This document shows positions 1-8,561 of a stretch of DNA of 64,000 bases, piece after piece. The stretch's first letter is position 1; each line of letters opens with the position of its first letter. The stretch spans positions 1 through 64,000 of the forward strand of contig NZ_AUEA01000011.1 of NCBI RefSeq assembly GCF_000425745.1, written 5' to 3'. The DNA is from Pseudomonas cremoricolorata DSM 17059 = NBRC 16634 (GTDB lineage: Bacteria > Pseudomonadota > Gammaproteobacteria > Pseudomonadales > Pseudomonadaceae). A model generated the notes under the pieces. The model was given only the letters and a program-made list of their open reading frames with translations, ran no database searches and was not told the origin of the DNA. The position numbers and the translations under genes were made by a program.

Positions 1-70
1 GCAGTGAAACGATGCATCGCCGATGGTAGTGTGGGGTTTCCCCATGTGAGAGTAGGTCATCGTCAAGATT
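1..70 (+). rRNA. rrf: 5S ribosomal RNA, 3' part only
   Basis: The first 70 bases match the 3' half of Pseudomonas 5S rRNA as I remember it, including the stretch around GATGGTAGTGTGGGGTTTCC. The 5' half lies outside the window. A strong intrinsic terminator follows within ten bases, as expected for the end of an rRNA operon. The exact mature 3' end is uncertain by a few bases. Confidence 0.93.
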
Positions 71-78
71 CATTTCGC

Positions 79-116
79 AAAACCCCTATCTGCGCATGCA
101 GGTAGGGGTTTTGTCT
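79..116 (+). terminator. rRNA operon terminator, probably bidirectional
   Basis: A 15-bp stem (79-93 with 98-112, one G-U pair) has a 4-base loop and is followed by a T-rich run. The left arm starts with AAAA, so it can also work on the minus strand, ending comM transcription, whose stop codon is 13 bases away. Confidence 0.9.
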
Positions 117-128
117 TTTCTGGGCTCG

Positions 129-1616
129 TCACCCTGCCGGTCGATACTGCAGGGCCTCGGCCAGATGCGACTTGGCAATAGCGCCTGCGCCGTCCAAATC
201 AGCCAACGTGCGTGCGACCTTGAGCAGGCGATGGGCAGCGCGCAGCGACAGATTGAGACGTTCGCAGGCGTTTTCCAGCCAAGCCTGATCGGCGGTATCC
301 AGCAGGCAGTGAGCATGCAGGCCCTGCATATCGAGAAAGGCGTTGGCACAGCCCTGACGGCGCTGCTGCAACTCCCGCGCTGCGGCAACTACCTCAGCGA
401 TGCGCGCGCTGGGTTCGCCACTGGGGGCATTGCTGAGGGTGGTGCTTTCGCGGGCGACGGTCAGGTGCAGGTCGATGCGGTCAAGCAAAGGTCCTGACAG
501 CTTGTTGCGATAGCGCTGGACCTGCTCGCTGCTGCAACGGCACTGGGCGGATGGGTCGCCCAGGTAGCCACAGGGGCAGGGATTCATCGCCGCGACCAAT
601 TGGAAGCGAGCGGGGAAGCGGACCCTGTCTCGCGCCCGGGCGATGACGATCTCACCGGACTCCAGTGGCTCGCGCAATACCTCAAGCACGCGTCGTTCGA
701 ACTCCGGCAATTCATCCAGAAACAGCACGCCATGATGGGCCAGTGTAATTTCCCCCGGTTGCGGCCGGCTGCCACCGCCCACCAAGGCCGGCCCGGAAGC
801 GGAATGGTGCGGGTGACGAAACGGGCGCTGTGGCCAACTGTTCAGTGGCCCATGGCCGCTAACCGAACGGATGGCCGCCACTTCCAGCGCCTCGTGTTCA
901 TCCAGGGCCGGCAGCAGACCGGGCAAGCGGCTGGCGAGCAGCGTCTTGCCGGTACCAGGAGGGCCGGTGAATAGCAGGTTGTGTGCGCCGGCGGCAGCGA
1001 TCATCAACGCGCGCTTGGCGGCGATCTGACCCTGTACGTCGCTCAGGTCCGGATAGGGCTGGGGATTGAGGATCAGGCCGTTGGCTGCGTACGGGGCGAG
1101 TGGCGTCTGGCCGCTGAGATGGCCCACCAGCTCCAGCAGATGCCCTACCGCATACACTGCCAGGCCACTCGCCAGGCTGGCCTCTTCGGCGTTTTCCCGG
1201 GGTACCACCAGCGCCCGCCCTGCGTCACGCGCAGCCAGTGCTGCCGGCAGCACCCCTTGCACGGCACGCAATGCCCCCGACAGCGCTAGTTCGCCGAGGC
1301 ACTCCAGCTCGCTGAGCGGCGCTGTTGGAACCTGACCGCTGGCAGCCAGAATACCCAAGGCGATCGCCAGGTCGTAGCGGCCGCCGTCCTTGGGCAGGTC
1401 GGCCGGTGCCAGGCTTTGGGTGATGCGGCGTGCCGGGTAGTCGAGTCCGGAGTTGACGATGGCGCTGCGTACGCGGTCTTTGCTTTCCTTGACGGTGGTT
1501 TCAGGCAAGCCGACCAAAGTGAGGGTGGGAAGGCCATTGGCCAGATGGGTTTCAACGCTGACCGCCGGCGCTTGCACGCCGACCTGGGCGCGACTGTGGA
1601 CCAGAGCTAGGGCCAT
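129..1616 (-). CDS. comM: ComM/YifB family AAA+ ATPase (Mg-chelatase subunit ChlI-like)
   Basis: This is a 495-residue protein of the usual ComM/YifB length. ComM is known as a hexameric helicase that promotes branch migration during natural transformation, and YifB is widespread in non-competent bacteria. Visible are an N-terminal Lon-protease-like domain (about residues 1-170), Walker A GPPGTGKT at 218-225, Walker B ending in D301-E302, and the paired cysteines of the NPCPCGYLGDP...CRCS segment. I chose the ATG at 1616. The frame stays open upstream to 1781, but that extension is arginine-rich and not protein-like. It is normally next to ubiK in P. putida; here about 7 kb separates them. 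Confidence 0.93.
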   Translation of the reverse strand: MALALVHSRAQVGVQAPAVSVETHLANGLPTLTLVGLPETTVKESKDRVRSAIVNSGLDYPARRITQSLAPADLPKDGGRYDLAIALGILAASGQVPTAPLSELECLGELALSGALRAVQGVLPAALAARDAGRALVVPRENAEEASLASGLAVYAVGHLLELVGHLSGQTPLAPYAANGLILNPQPYPDLSDVQGQIAAKRALMIAAAGAHNLLFTGPPGTGKTLLASRLPGLLPALDEHEALEVAAIRSVSGHGPLNSWPQRPFRHPHHSASGPALVGGGSRPQPGEITLAHHGVLFLDELPEFERRVLEVLREPLESGEIVIARARDRVRFPARFQLVAAMNPCPCGYLGDPSAQCRCSSEQVQRYRNKLSGPLLDRIDLHLTVARESTTLSNAPSGEPSARIAEVVAAARELQQRRQGCANAFLDMQGLHAHCLLDTADQAWLENACERLNLSLRAAHRLLKVARTLADLDGAGAIAKSHLAEALQYRPAG

Positions 1617-1853
1617 GAGCACTCCATTGTCTTGAACAGGACGCCGCTTCCTGCGGCAGGGCAAGCATAGTGGGCGGTGGTGATCGAGCTGGAGGAAAGT
1701 GCGACGAGGTTTTGCCGCTGGCAGGGCGCGGGATGTCGTAAGCCAGAATCGGTTGGTCCGTTCATGGCCCACGACGTTCATGTGTGGCGCAATGGGGCAA
1801 TTCTGAAAGCGTTCGTTTGTAGAGGGCGTAGTCGTTGTGATGCCTGGGTGCTT

Positions 1854-2402
1854 CTATTTATCTTCAGTTACCTGCTTCCTAACCTTGTTAGCTGATGGCT
1901 TGTCGGATTTCAGGTTAAGCCACCGGATGGCTCTCCAATACAGCCAGGCTGTCAGCATCAGCAAGCAGGCACCACCCAGGGTGGGTATCAGCAGAAATGA
2001 CCAGCTAGGCTGGATCATGAAAACAATCACGGGATTGCCCCCAGCGGGAGGATGAACAGTGCGAGTGACGACCATCAGAACGGTCGCCAAAGCACCCGCG
2101 AATGCCATGGGCAACAGGCCAGGCCCGAGGACCTTCAGGCAGACCAGCGCAACCAGCGATGTCAGTACGTGCCCGCCAACCACATTGCGTACTTGAGAAA
2201 ATGGCCCTTCAGGGTATGCGAACAGCAAAACACCACTTGCTCCGAAGGAGCCAATCAACCACGGCTGCTTGGTACTGAGGGCGATAGCGCCTAAGCCTGA
2301 AAGCCCGATGAAGGCACCGAGCCCTATCCACAGCAGGGCTAAGGCCCTGCTGTGCTTGGTGGGGCCAGGTATCTGGCCCGCTTTTGTTGTCGAGGATGTC
2401 AT
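1854..2402 (-). CDS. HPP family integral membrane protein
   Basis: A 182-residue protein with about five hydrophobic segments and the family signature HPPAGG near residue 117. HPP proteins are poorly characterised; plant and cyanobacterial relatives have been linked to nitrite transport. Its ATG overlaps the stop of the upstream formate dehydrogenase gene by 4 bases (ATGA, 2399-2402), which implies translational coupling. I infer that it may carry formate or a similar small anion for that enzyme; this is context only. The C-terminus is lysine-rich and probably cytoplasmic. Confidence 0.85.
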   Translation of the reverse strand: MTSSTTKAGQIPGPTKHSRALALLWIGLGAFIGLSGLGAIALSTKQPWLIGSFGASGVLLFAYPEGPFSQVRNVVGGHVLTSLVALVCLKVLGPGLLPMAFAGALATVLMVVTRTVHPPAGGNPVIVFMIQPSWSFLLIPTLGGACLLMLTAWLYWRAIRWLNLKSDKPSANKVRKQVTEDK

Positions 2403-3598
2403 TGCTTGAAGCGTTCTGCTTCTTCTGAGCCTTTGGTCGCGTTACCCGCGCTGTAGGAGTGCGCGCCGACCCCGGCCAGTTCGCCGCCCTGGACGATCAG
2501 ATATTCGTCGCGGATTGGCCGGTTCTCGAAGTAGCACTCGAGAATTTCACGGGTGCCGGCGGCATATCGTGCTTGGGCTGACAGGCTTGTACCGGAGATG
2601 TGAGGGGTCATGCCATGGTGAGGCATGCCACGCCACGGATGGTCTGCAGGGGCTGGCTGTGGGAACCAGACGTCGCCGCCATACCCTGCCAGTTGTCCAC
2701 TTTCCAGTGCAGCAGCGATGGCGTCGCGGTCGCAAAGCTTGCCCCGTGCGGTGTTGATCAGATAAGCGCCTCGCTTGAATTGCTTGAGCGATTCGCGGTT
2801 GATCATATGCTCCGTTTCCGGATGCAGCGGGCAGTTCAACGTCACCACATCGCAGACTTTGGCCAGGCTTTCCAGGCTGCTGTGATAGGTCAGGTTGAGT
2901 TCCTTCTCGACTGCTTCAGGCAGGCGATGGCGATCCATGTAGTGCAGATGCATATCGAAAGGCTTGAGCAAGCGCAGTACGCGCAGGCCGATACGGCCGG
3001 CAGCGACCGTGCCGACGTGCATGCCCTCGACATCATAGGAACGGGCAACGCAGTCGGCGATGTTCCAGCCGCCCTTGAGCACCCATTGATGGGATGGCAG
3101 GTAGTTGCGCACCAGCGCCAATGTGGTCATTACGACGTGCTCGGCAACGCTGTTGCTATTGCAGTAGGTGACTTCGGCAACCGTGATGTTGCGTTCCATC
3201 GCTGCTTGCAGATCCGTGTGGTCCGAGCCGATGCCGGCGGTGACGATCATCTTCAGCTTCGGCGCCTTGTCCATGCGCTCGGCGGTCATGTAGGCAGGCC
3301 AGAACGGCTGCGAGATGACAATTTCGGCGTCGTGCAGTTCGCGATCCAGGACGCTGTCGGCACCGTCCTTGCTGGACGTCACGACTAACTCGTGGCCGTT
3401 GGCTTCCAGGTATTTGCGCAGGCCGAGCTCACCGGAAACACTGCCCAGCAGAGTGCCTGGCTGGAAGTCGATGGCCTTCGGGGTAGGCAGGGTCTGGCCA
3501 TCGGGGTATTGGTCCAGATGAGGCAGGTCATCGCGAGCGTAGCTCTGAGGTTGGCCGGTGACCGGGTCGTCGTACAGTACGCAAACAATCTTTGCCAT
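2399..3598 (-). CDS. fdh: NAD-dependent formate dehydrogenase
   Basis: A 399-residue D-2-hydroxyacid dehydrogenase superfamily enzyme that oxidises formate to CO2 with NAD+, needing no metal. It is closely similar along its whole length to the well-studied Pseudomonas sp. 101 enzyme. The known catalytic residues are present, shifted by one for the initiator Met: N147, R285, Q314 and H333. The nucleotide fold has a GxxxGxIG-type motif at about 197-204, and D222 followed by R is the classic NAD-over-NADP determinant. A strong AGGAGG ribosome site precedes the ATG. It overlaps the HPP gene downstream and has a LysR regulator 142 bp upstream on the same strand. Confidence 0.96.
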   Translation of the reverse strand: MAKIVCVLYDDPVTGQPQSYARDDLPHLDQYPDGQTLPTPKAIDFQPGTLLGSVSGELGLRKYLEANGHELVVTSSKDGADSVLDRELHDAEIVISQPFWPAYMTAERMDKAPKLKMIVTAGIGSDHTDLQAAMERNITVAEVTYCNSNSVAEHVVMTTLALVRNYLPSHQWVLKGGWNIADCVARSYDVEGMHVGTVAAGRIGLRVLRLLKPFDMHLHYMDRHRLPEAVEKELNLTYHSSLESLAKVCDVVTLNCPLHPETEHMINRESLKQFKRGAYLINTARGKLCDRDAIAAALESGQLAGYGGDVWFPQPAPADHPWRGMPHHGMTPHISGTSLSAQARYAAGTREILECYFENRPIRDEYLIVQGGELAGVGAHSYSAGNATKGSEEAERFKQ

Positions 3599-3740
3599 TG
3601 AAGCCTCCTGATTATTGGAATGGGTGTTGAGTCGTTACTGACGCGCACCCTGGCAGGTCTTGCTGCCTGCCAAAAATACTCAGGGAGGATGGGGGGATGA
3701 GGCCAATCGCTTGTTCCGATCATGAGATCAGGCAAACCGA

Positions 3741-4652
3741 TCAGCAGCGCAGAAAGCTGTCCACGCGATGTTGCAAGTCCAGAGAGGTGAATAACGTCAG
3801 CGCGGACCTCAGCAGCGGAGGCTGTGGATCACGATGCAGCGTCACCAGTCCGATTTCCCGCTGCAGTTCCGGGACGATTGGGATAGCGACGATCTCTCCT
3901 CGCATCTCTGCCAGCACCAGTGCACTGTGGGGTACCACGCTGTAGAGGCCGGAACAGCGGACATGGCCGTAGAGCACCATCATTGAATCGGTCTCCACCC
4001 GTGGCGTCGGCTGCACGCCGGCCCTGGTGAACGCCTCGTCTATGCCTTGGCGGCACTGCATGTTGCGCGTCAACAGGCATAGCGGAAGCCGAGCCACCTC
4101 CTCCCAACTCAGCGCCGACCGGCCTTGCAGACCAGTATCGTCGCGGGCAATCAGCACGTAGCGCTCGGTGAACAGCGGATAGGTATCAAAGGACTTCAAG
4201 CGCCCATCGGATAAATACGTCATGCCGATATCGAGCTGGAAATTGCTGATGCTTTGGAGGATTTGTGATGTGGCCAGTGTGTACACCTCAAGGTTCATGC
4301 GCGAAAAGTTGGCGAGGCACGTGTCGGTCATCAATGGCACCATCGATAGAACCGTTGGGATCGCCCCAAGGCGAAGTGTCCCCTCTGGTCCAGACTCGCG
4401 GTCACTCGCTTCCTGACGCAGGGCTGCGCAGTCGTCAAGGATGCGACGGGCCCACACCAGTACCTTCTGGCCATCGGCTGTGAACCCTTCGAAGCGCCGA
4501 CTGCGCTGTACGACAGTCACGCCGAGGTCTTGCTCCAGCGAGCGGATAGCCTCGGAAAGTGCGGGCTGCGACACATTGCACTTCTCTGCAGCCCGGCCGA
4601 AGTGTTGCTCTCGAGAAAGCGTCACCAAGTAGGTAAGTTGGCGCAAAAGCAT
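3741..4652 (-). CDS. LysR family transcriptional regulator, probable regulator of formate dehydrogenase
   Basis: A 303-residue LysR protein. A winged helix-turn-helix occupies about residues 1-60 (QHFGRAAEKCNVSQPALSEA is the HTH core), followed by a linker helix and a type 2 periplasmic-binding-like effector domain from about 90. It lies directly upstream of fdh in the same orientation with a 142-bp gap, so control of fdh is a reasonable inference. The gap contains a 7-bp inverted repeat (TGGCAGG at 3651-3657, CCTGCCA at 3666-3672) that could be an operator. The inducer is unknown. Confidence 0.88.
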   Translation of the reverse strand: MLLRQLTYLVTLSREQHFGRAAEKCNVSQPALSEAIRSLEQDLGVTVVQRSRRFEGFTADGQKVLVWARRILDDCAALRQEASDRESGPEGTLRLGAIPTVLSMVPLMTDTCLANFSRMNLEVYTLATSQILQSISNFQLDIGMTYLSDGRLKSFDTYPLFTERYVLIARDDTGLQGRSALSWEEVARLPLCLLTRNMQCRQGIDEAFTRAGVQPTPRVETDSMMVLYGHVRCSGLYSVVPHSALVLAEMRGEIVAIPIVPELQREIGLVTLHRDPQPPLLRSALTLFTSLDLQHRVDSFLRC

Positions 4653-5086
4653 AGCTGGGCACTCCTGTTTTTATTCGAATATGGTCGATTGCGGGGACGG
4701 GCTGCAGGTGCTTGGGGCAAGAAAACTCACGTAGATTTCATCGACCGTTAAGTATTAAACGATACAGCGGTCAGCGCACCAAAGCCCTCGCCCTTGGCGC
4801 CACTCATGGACAGAAACGATCTCATCGAGCCAATCCACAAATTTCAGTGCGCCTGCTGTCTTGGGCCAGGTACGTAATCCTGAAACTTCCAGGCGCCGTC
4901 CTTTCACGCTGAGATCGTTTAGGGTGACCCGCGATCGACGCAGAGTAATTGCGCGACGGCGAGGCATAAGGGGGTTTTTGGACGAAGCTTGAATCGCGGT
5001 CGGCCTATGGTCACTGTTGGCTGCGCAGGGTTGAGTGTGACCAGGGCGGCGGACACCGCCCCGGTACGGCCTCTAGTGAAGGCTGG
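4653..5086. other. Gap between LysR and mgtA, no supported gene
   Basis: 434 bp. A 70-codon open frame on the minus strand (4755-4967) ends in WPKTAGALKFVDWLDEIV, which faintly resembles the C-terminal tail of LysR-type regulators. There is no recognisable start signal or full domain, so it may be a remnant or chance. A GC hairpin at 5044-5061 lies just after mgtA. Confidence 0.4.
5044..5061 (-). terminator. Possible mgtA terminator (weak)
   Basis: A 6-bp GC stem (GGGCGG at 5044-5049, CCGCCC at 5056-5061) lies 26 bases after the mgtA stop. There is no T-run after it on the minus strand, so it may only stabilise the 3' end. Confidence 0.3.
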
Positions 5087-7780
5087 TCAGAACCACTGGC
5101 CGAAGCGGCGGATGTACAGGGTCTTCATGCCTTGAGCGACCATGCAGTAGCCGAGCAGCGTCGCCACCAGCCAAGGGAAGTATTCCCACGGCAGCGGCAC
5201 CAGACCGACCATCGCACCCAGCGGCGAGAAGGGAATGTAGATGCCCAGGCACATCACCACGCCGGTGGCGAGGATCACTGGCCAGGCTGCAGTGCTCTGG
5301 AAGAACGGCACTTTGCGCGTGCGCAACATGTGCACCACCAGGGTTTGCGACAACAGACCCTCGATGAACCAGCCGGACTGGAACAGCGCCTGCATTTCCA
5401 CACTGTTGGCCGCGAACACGAACCACATCAGGGCGAAGGTGGTGATGTCGAAGATCGACGAGGTTGGTCCAATCCACAGCATGAAGCGCCCGATGTTGCT
5501 CGAATCCCACTTGCGCGGCTGGCTGAGGAACTCTTTGTCCAGCTTGTCCCACGGCAGCGACAGCTGAGAGAAGTCGTACATCAGGTTTTGCAGCAGCAGG
5601 TGCAGCGCCAGCATTGGCATGAAGGGAATGAAGGCGCTCGCCACCAGCACCGAAAAGACGTTGCCGAAGTTGGAACTGGCGGTCATGCACAGGTACTTCA
5701 TGATATTGCCGAAGGTTTCCCGGCCTTTCAGCACGCCCTGCTCGAGCACCAGCAAGTCTTTTTCGAGCAAGATGATGTCGGCCGATTCCTTGGCGATATC
5801 GGTGCCGCTGTCCACCGAAATGCCCACGTCGGCGTCGCGCAGCGCCGGCGCATCGTTGATGCCGTCGCCGAGAAAGCCCACGGTGTGGCCGTTGTTCTGC
5901 AGTGCCTTGACCACCCGGGATTTTTGCAACGGCGTGAGCTTGGCGAACAGCGTGCGTTGTTCGACCACCTGCTTGAGCTCGGCCTCACCCAGCGAGTCGA
6001 TATCGTGGCCCAGGATCGGTTGGCCGGGCTCCAGGCCCACTTGCCTGCAGATGGTGCTGGCGACCTGTGGGTTGTCGCCGGTCAGCACCTTCACCGTCAC
6101 GCCCTGCTCGCGCAGCGCGGCGATCGCCTGGCCGGCAGAGGCCTTGGGTGGATCGAGGAAGGTCAACAGACCGCGAATGACCAGCTCGCGCTCATCTTCG
6201 ACCGTGTACTGGCGTTTGCATCGCGTGCCATTGACGATGCGCGTGGCAAGCAGCAGCACGCGCAGGCCTCGTTCGTTGTAGGCGCTCGCCTGCGCCAGCA
6301 GCGCCTGGCGACGGTCTTCATCCAGGGGTAAGGCGCCACCGGCGTACTCCACGTGCGTGGCGACTGCGAGCATTTCCTCCACCGCGCCCTTGCTCACCAG
6401 CAGGTGCTGGCCATTGCCGTTGTCGAGCACCACCGAGAGCCTGCGACGGACGAAGTCGAACGGCAGTTCATCGACCTTGGCGTAGGCATAGGGAGGTTGG
6501 AAGCCCGCGGTGTTGGTGGCGCAGGCAACGATCGCCTGGTCCATCAGGTTGCGCACGCCGCTTTGATGATGGCTGTTGAGCCAGGCCAGTTCGAGCAGGT
6601 GAGGGGCGCGCTGGCCATCGAGGTCGACATGGTCGGCGAGCACGATGCGGTCTTCGGTCAGGGTGCCGGTCTTGTCGGTGCACAGCACGTTCATCGAGCC
6701 GAGGTTCTGAATAGCATTCAGGCGCTTGACCACAACCTTCTGCCTGGCCATGGCCACTGCGCCCTTGGCCAGGTTGGCACTGACGATCATCGGCAGCATT
6801 TCCGGTGTCAGGCCGACGGCCACCGCGAGCGCGAAGAGGAAGGCGTCACCCCAGTCGCCCTTGACCAGCCCGTTGATCATGAACACCACCGGCACCATGA
6901 CCAGCATGAAGCGAATCAGCAGGGCGCTGACGCTGTTCACGCCACGGTCGAAGGCGGTCTGGCTGCGGCTGCCGGATATCGACTTGGCCAGCGAGCCGAA
7001 ATAGGTACGCGAGCCGGTCGCTACCACCACCGCGCGGGCCCTGCCGCTGACCACGTTGGTGCCCATGAAGCAGGTGTTGGGCAGGTCGAGCAGGTCCTGG
7101 GTGGGTTCAGCGCTGTCAGCCGCACATTTTTGCGCGACGTCGCCCAGGGTGTCGTACTTTTCCACCGGCAGCGCTTCACCGGTGAGCACTGCCTGGCTGA
7201 TGAACAGATCACGCGACTCGATCAGGCGCACATCGGCAGGGATCATGTCTCCAGCCGAGAGCTGCACGATGTCGCCGGCGACCAGTTCGCTCATCGCCAC
7301 TTCGCGCATGCGCGGCGCGTCACCACGCTTTTCCCGGCGTATCACGCTGGCGGTGCTGCGCACCATGGCCTTGAGTGCTTCGGCAGCCTTGTTCGAGCGG
7401 TATTCCTGCCAGAACCGCAACAGCCCGCTGAGGTTGACCATGGTCATGATGATGATGACCTTGGTCAGGTCGGCCTCTTCGAGGTCGCCGGCTCTGACTG
7501 GCAGCCAGTAGTCAGTGATGAAGCTGATGACGGCGAGGGTCAGCAGGATGTAGATGAAGGGATTGTTCAGTGCCTTGAGAAACTGCATGGGCGCAGAAGG
7601 CGGCTTGTCGTGGGCGACCTCATTGCGTCCGTCGCGCTCCAGCCGTTTGCCGGCCTCGCGTTCGGTCAGGCCGTGCTCAGCGGTATCGAGGTTGGCGAAC
7701 GTGACTTGCAGTCCATTACGCGCCTCACGGGCGGCGCGCATGGACAGTGTTTGGGTGGTGTTGCGGTCTTTGATGGTCAT
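5087..7780 (-). CDS. mgtA: Magnesium-translocating P-type ATPase MgtA
   Basis: An 897-residue type IIIB P-type ATPase importing Mg2+ across the inner membrane; E. coli MgtA has nearly the same length. Visible are the LTGE actuator loop at 199-202, the phosphorylation motif DKTGT with D369, the GDGINDAP hinge, and about ten membrane segments. I chose the ATG at 7780, which has GGCAGGAG 8 bases upstream and gives the family length. The frame stays open to 7993, but the extra 71 residues have no P-type ATPase character. The ribosome site lies in a set of competing hairpins (7789-7813). mgtA is commonly controlled by low Mg2+ at both promoter and leader level. Confidence 0.95.
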   Translation of the reverse strand: MTIKDRNTTQTLSMRAAREARNGLQVTFANLDTAEHGLTEREAGKRLERDGRNEVAHDKPPSAPMQFLKALNNPFIYILLTLAVISFITDYWLPVRAGDLEEADLTKVIIIMTMVNLSGLLRFWQEYRSNKAAEALKAMVRSTASVIRREKRGDAPRMREVAMSELVAGDIVQLSAGDMIPADVRLIESRDLFISQAVLTGEALPVEKYDTLGDVAQKCAADSAEPTQDLLDLPNTCFMGTNVVSGRARAVVVATGSRTYFGSLAKSISGSRSQTAFDRGVNSVSALLIRFMLVMVPVVFMINGLVKGDWGDAFLFALAVAVGLTPEMLPMIVSANLAKGAVAMARQKVVVKRLNAIQNLGSMNVLCTDKTGTLTEDRIVLADHVDLDGQRAPHLLELAWLNSHHQSGVRNLMDQAIVACATNTAGFQPPYAYAKVDELPFDFVRRRLSVVLDNGNGQHLLVSKGAVEEMLAVATHVEYAGGALPLDEDRRQALLAQASAYNERGLRVLLLATRIVNGTRCKRQYTVEDERELVIRGLLTFLDPPKASAGQAIAALREQGVTVKVLTGDNPQVASTICRQVGLEPGQPILGHDIDSLGEAELKQVVEQRTLFAKLTPLQKSRVVKALQNNGHTVGFLGDGINDAPALRDADVGISVDSGTDIAKESADIILLEKDLLVLEQGVLKGRETFGNIMKYLCMTASSNFGNVFSVLVASAFIPFMPMLALHLLLQNLMYDFSQLSLPWDKLDKEFLSQPRKWDSSNIGRFMLWIGPTSSIFDITTFALMWFVFAANSVEMQALFQSGWFIEGLLSQTLVVHMLRTRKVPFFQSTAAWPVILATGVVMCLGIYIPFSPLGAMVGLVPLPWEYFPWLVATLLGYCMVAQGMKTLYIRRFGQWF

Positions 7781-7949
7781 GGCAAATGCTCCTGCCGCAG
7801 GAGGCGGCACCTCGCCGGACGGGGTCGATGGGACGAACCGAGCCGGGATGTCGCTGGGAGGTTCTGATGAGGTGAAGTTCGGCGTTGCTTGGATCGCTAC
7901 CCAGAGCCGAGATCGAGCGGGCAACGAACTTTCTACTCGGAAGCTCCAT
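7725..7949 (-). CDS. Candidate leader peptide overlapping the mgtA start
   Basis: A 74-codon frame starts with ATG at 7949, seven bases after AAGGAA, a good ribosome site. It ends 55 bases inside mgtA in another frame, so ribosomes translating it would cross the hairpins over the mgtA start. The predicted peptide (MELPSRKFVARSISAL...) is basic, contains several prolines and matches nothing I know. Salmonella mgtA has a proline-sensing leader peptide, mgtL, which makes a leader plausible, but there is no sequence match. It may be chance. Confidence 0.25.
   Translation of the reverse strand: MELPSRKFVARSISALGSDPSNAELHLIRTSQRHPGSVRPIDPVRRGAASCGRSICHDHQRPQHHPNTVHARRP
7789..7813 (-). promoter_or_regulatory. 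Candidate RNA switch sequestering the mgtA ribosome binding site
   Basis: Read on the minus strand, these 25 bases can form three mutually exclusive stems. A: GAGG (7813-7810) with CCTC (7804-7801). B: TGCCGC (7809-7804) with GCGGCA (7798-7793). C: CTCCTG (7803-7798) with CAGGAG (7794-7789). Stem C buries the Shine-Dalgarno GGCAGGAG; stem A or B would block C, and B itself covers part of GGCAGGAG. All pairings are perfect in the sequence; function is inference. Confidence 0.45.
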
Positions 7950-8561
7950 GGATATGTTCCTTGCAGTAATGAATAAGTAATAGAAGTCTGCACCCGCCCT
8001 GATATAAGCGTGTGTGACAGTTGAAGACGTTTTGATAAATGAAAGTCTGGGCAGCGCGCAGGCGCCGCCGCGTCAACATCGACGGGAAAGGATCAGATCG
8101 TTTGCTTTGGCAGATTGCAGAGTGCAGGCATACAGCGCTGATGCACGGGCTGCATGACTGAGCGAATGAACGAGGGAATGCTGCATGGCTTGCCTCCAAC
8201 CGGCCTGGAACCGGCAGGGGCAAGCCACGACGTGGCCTTAGGCGCGGACGTGGCTCGCCCGATTCGGGTATCGGGCAGGATGCTGTTCGGGTGCCTGACC
8301 ATCGCGGTGGGCGCGGGCCAGGCAGCGTCTAATATAGGTGTCCATTAATGTCTGGAATGAACTCTTGAAATGATGAAAAGGTGCTCGGCTACGAGAGCGA
8401 ACGAACTTTAGTTAACAGGAGTATGGGCGTCAATTGGCGCGAGGCACTTTAATTAAATTTAATGTGCATTTCACGTCTGAAAGATATGTAGGAATTTTTA
8501 CCGAGTAGAACTTCAGGTGCAGTTCGACCTGGCGCACAGGGCATGCGCCAGGCTCGATGGA
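7814..8561. other. Long gap between mgtA and ubiK, leader and promoter region of mgtA
   Basis: Apart from the candidate leader peptide and hairpins, about 750 bp hold no gene I can support. The part from 8330 to 8500 is unusually AT-rich for this genome (for example TTTAATTAAATTTAATG near 8447-8463). The mgtA promoter should lie near 8000-8100; I could not find a convincing PhoP box or sigma-70 promoter there. Confidence 0.4.

Noticed and set aside
6353..7867. 504-codon open frame opposite mgtA
   Set aside because: High-GC antisense shadow of a well-supported P-type ATPase; His/Gln/Arg-rich product without domains.
7781..7993. 71-residue N-terminal extension of MgtA
   Set aside because: Open but low-complexity Pro/Ser sequence; the ATG at 7780 has a good ribosome site and gives the family length.
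8000..8060. PhoP box upstream of mgtA
   Set aside because: AT-rich tracts are present but no pair of TGTTTA-like repeats with correct spacing was found.
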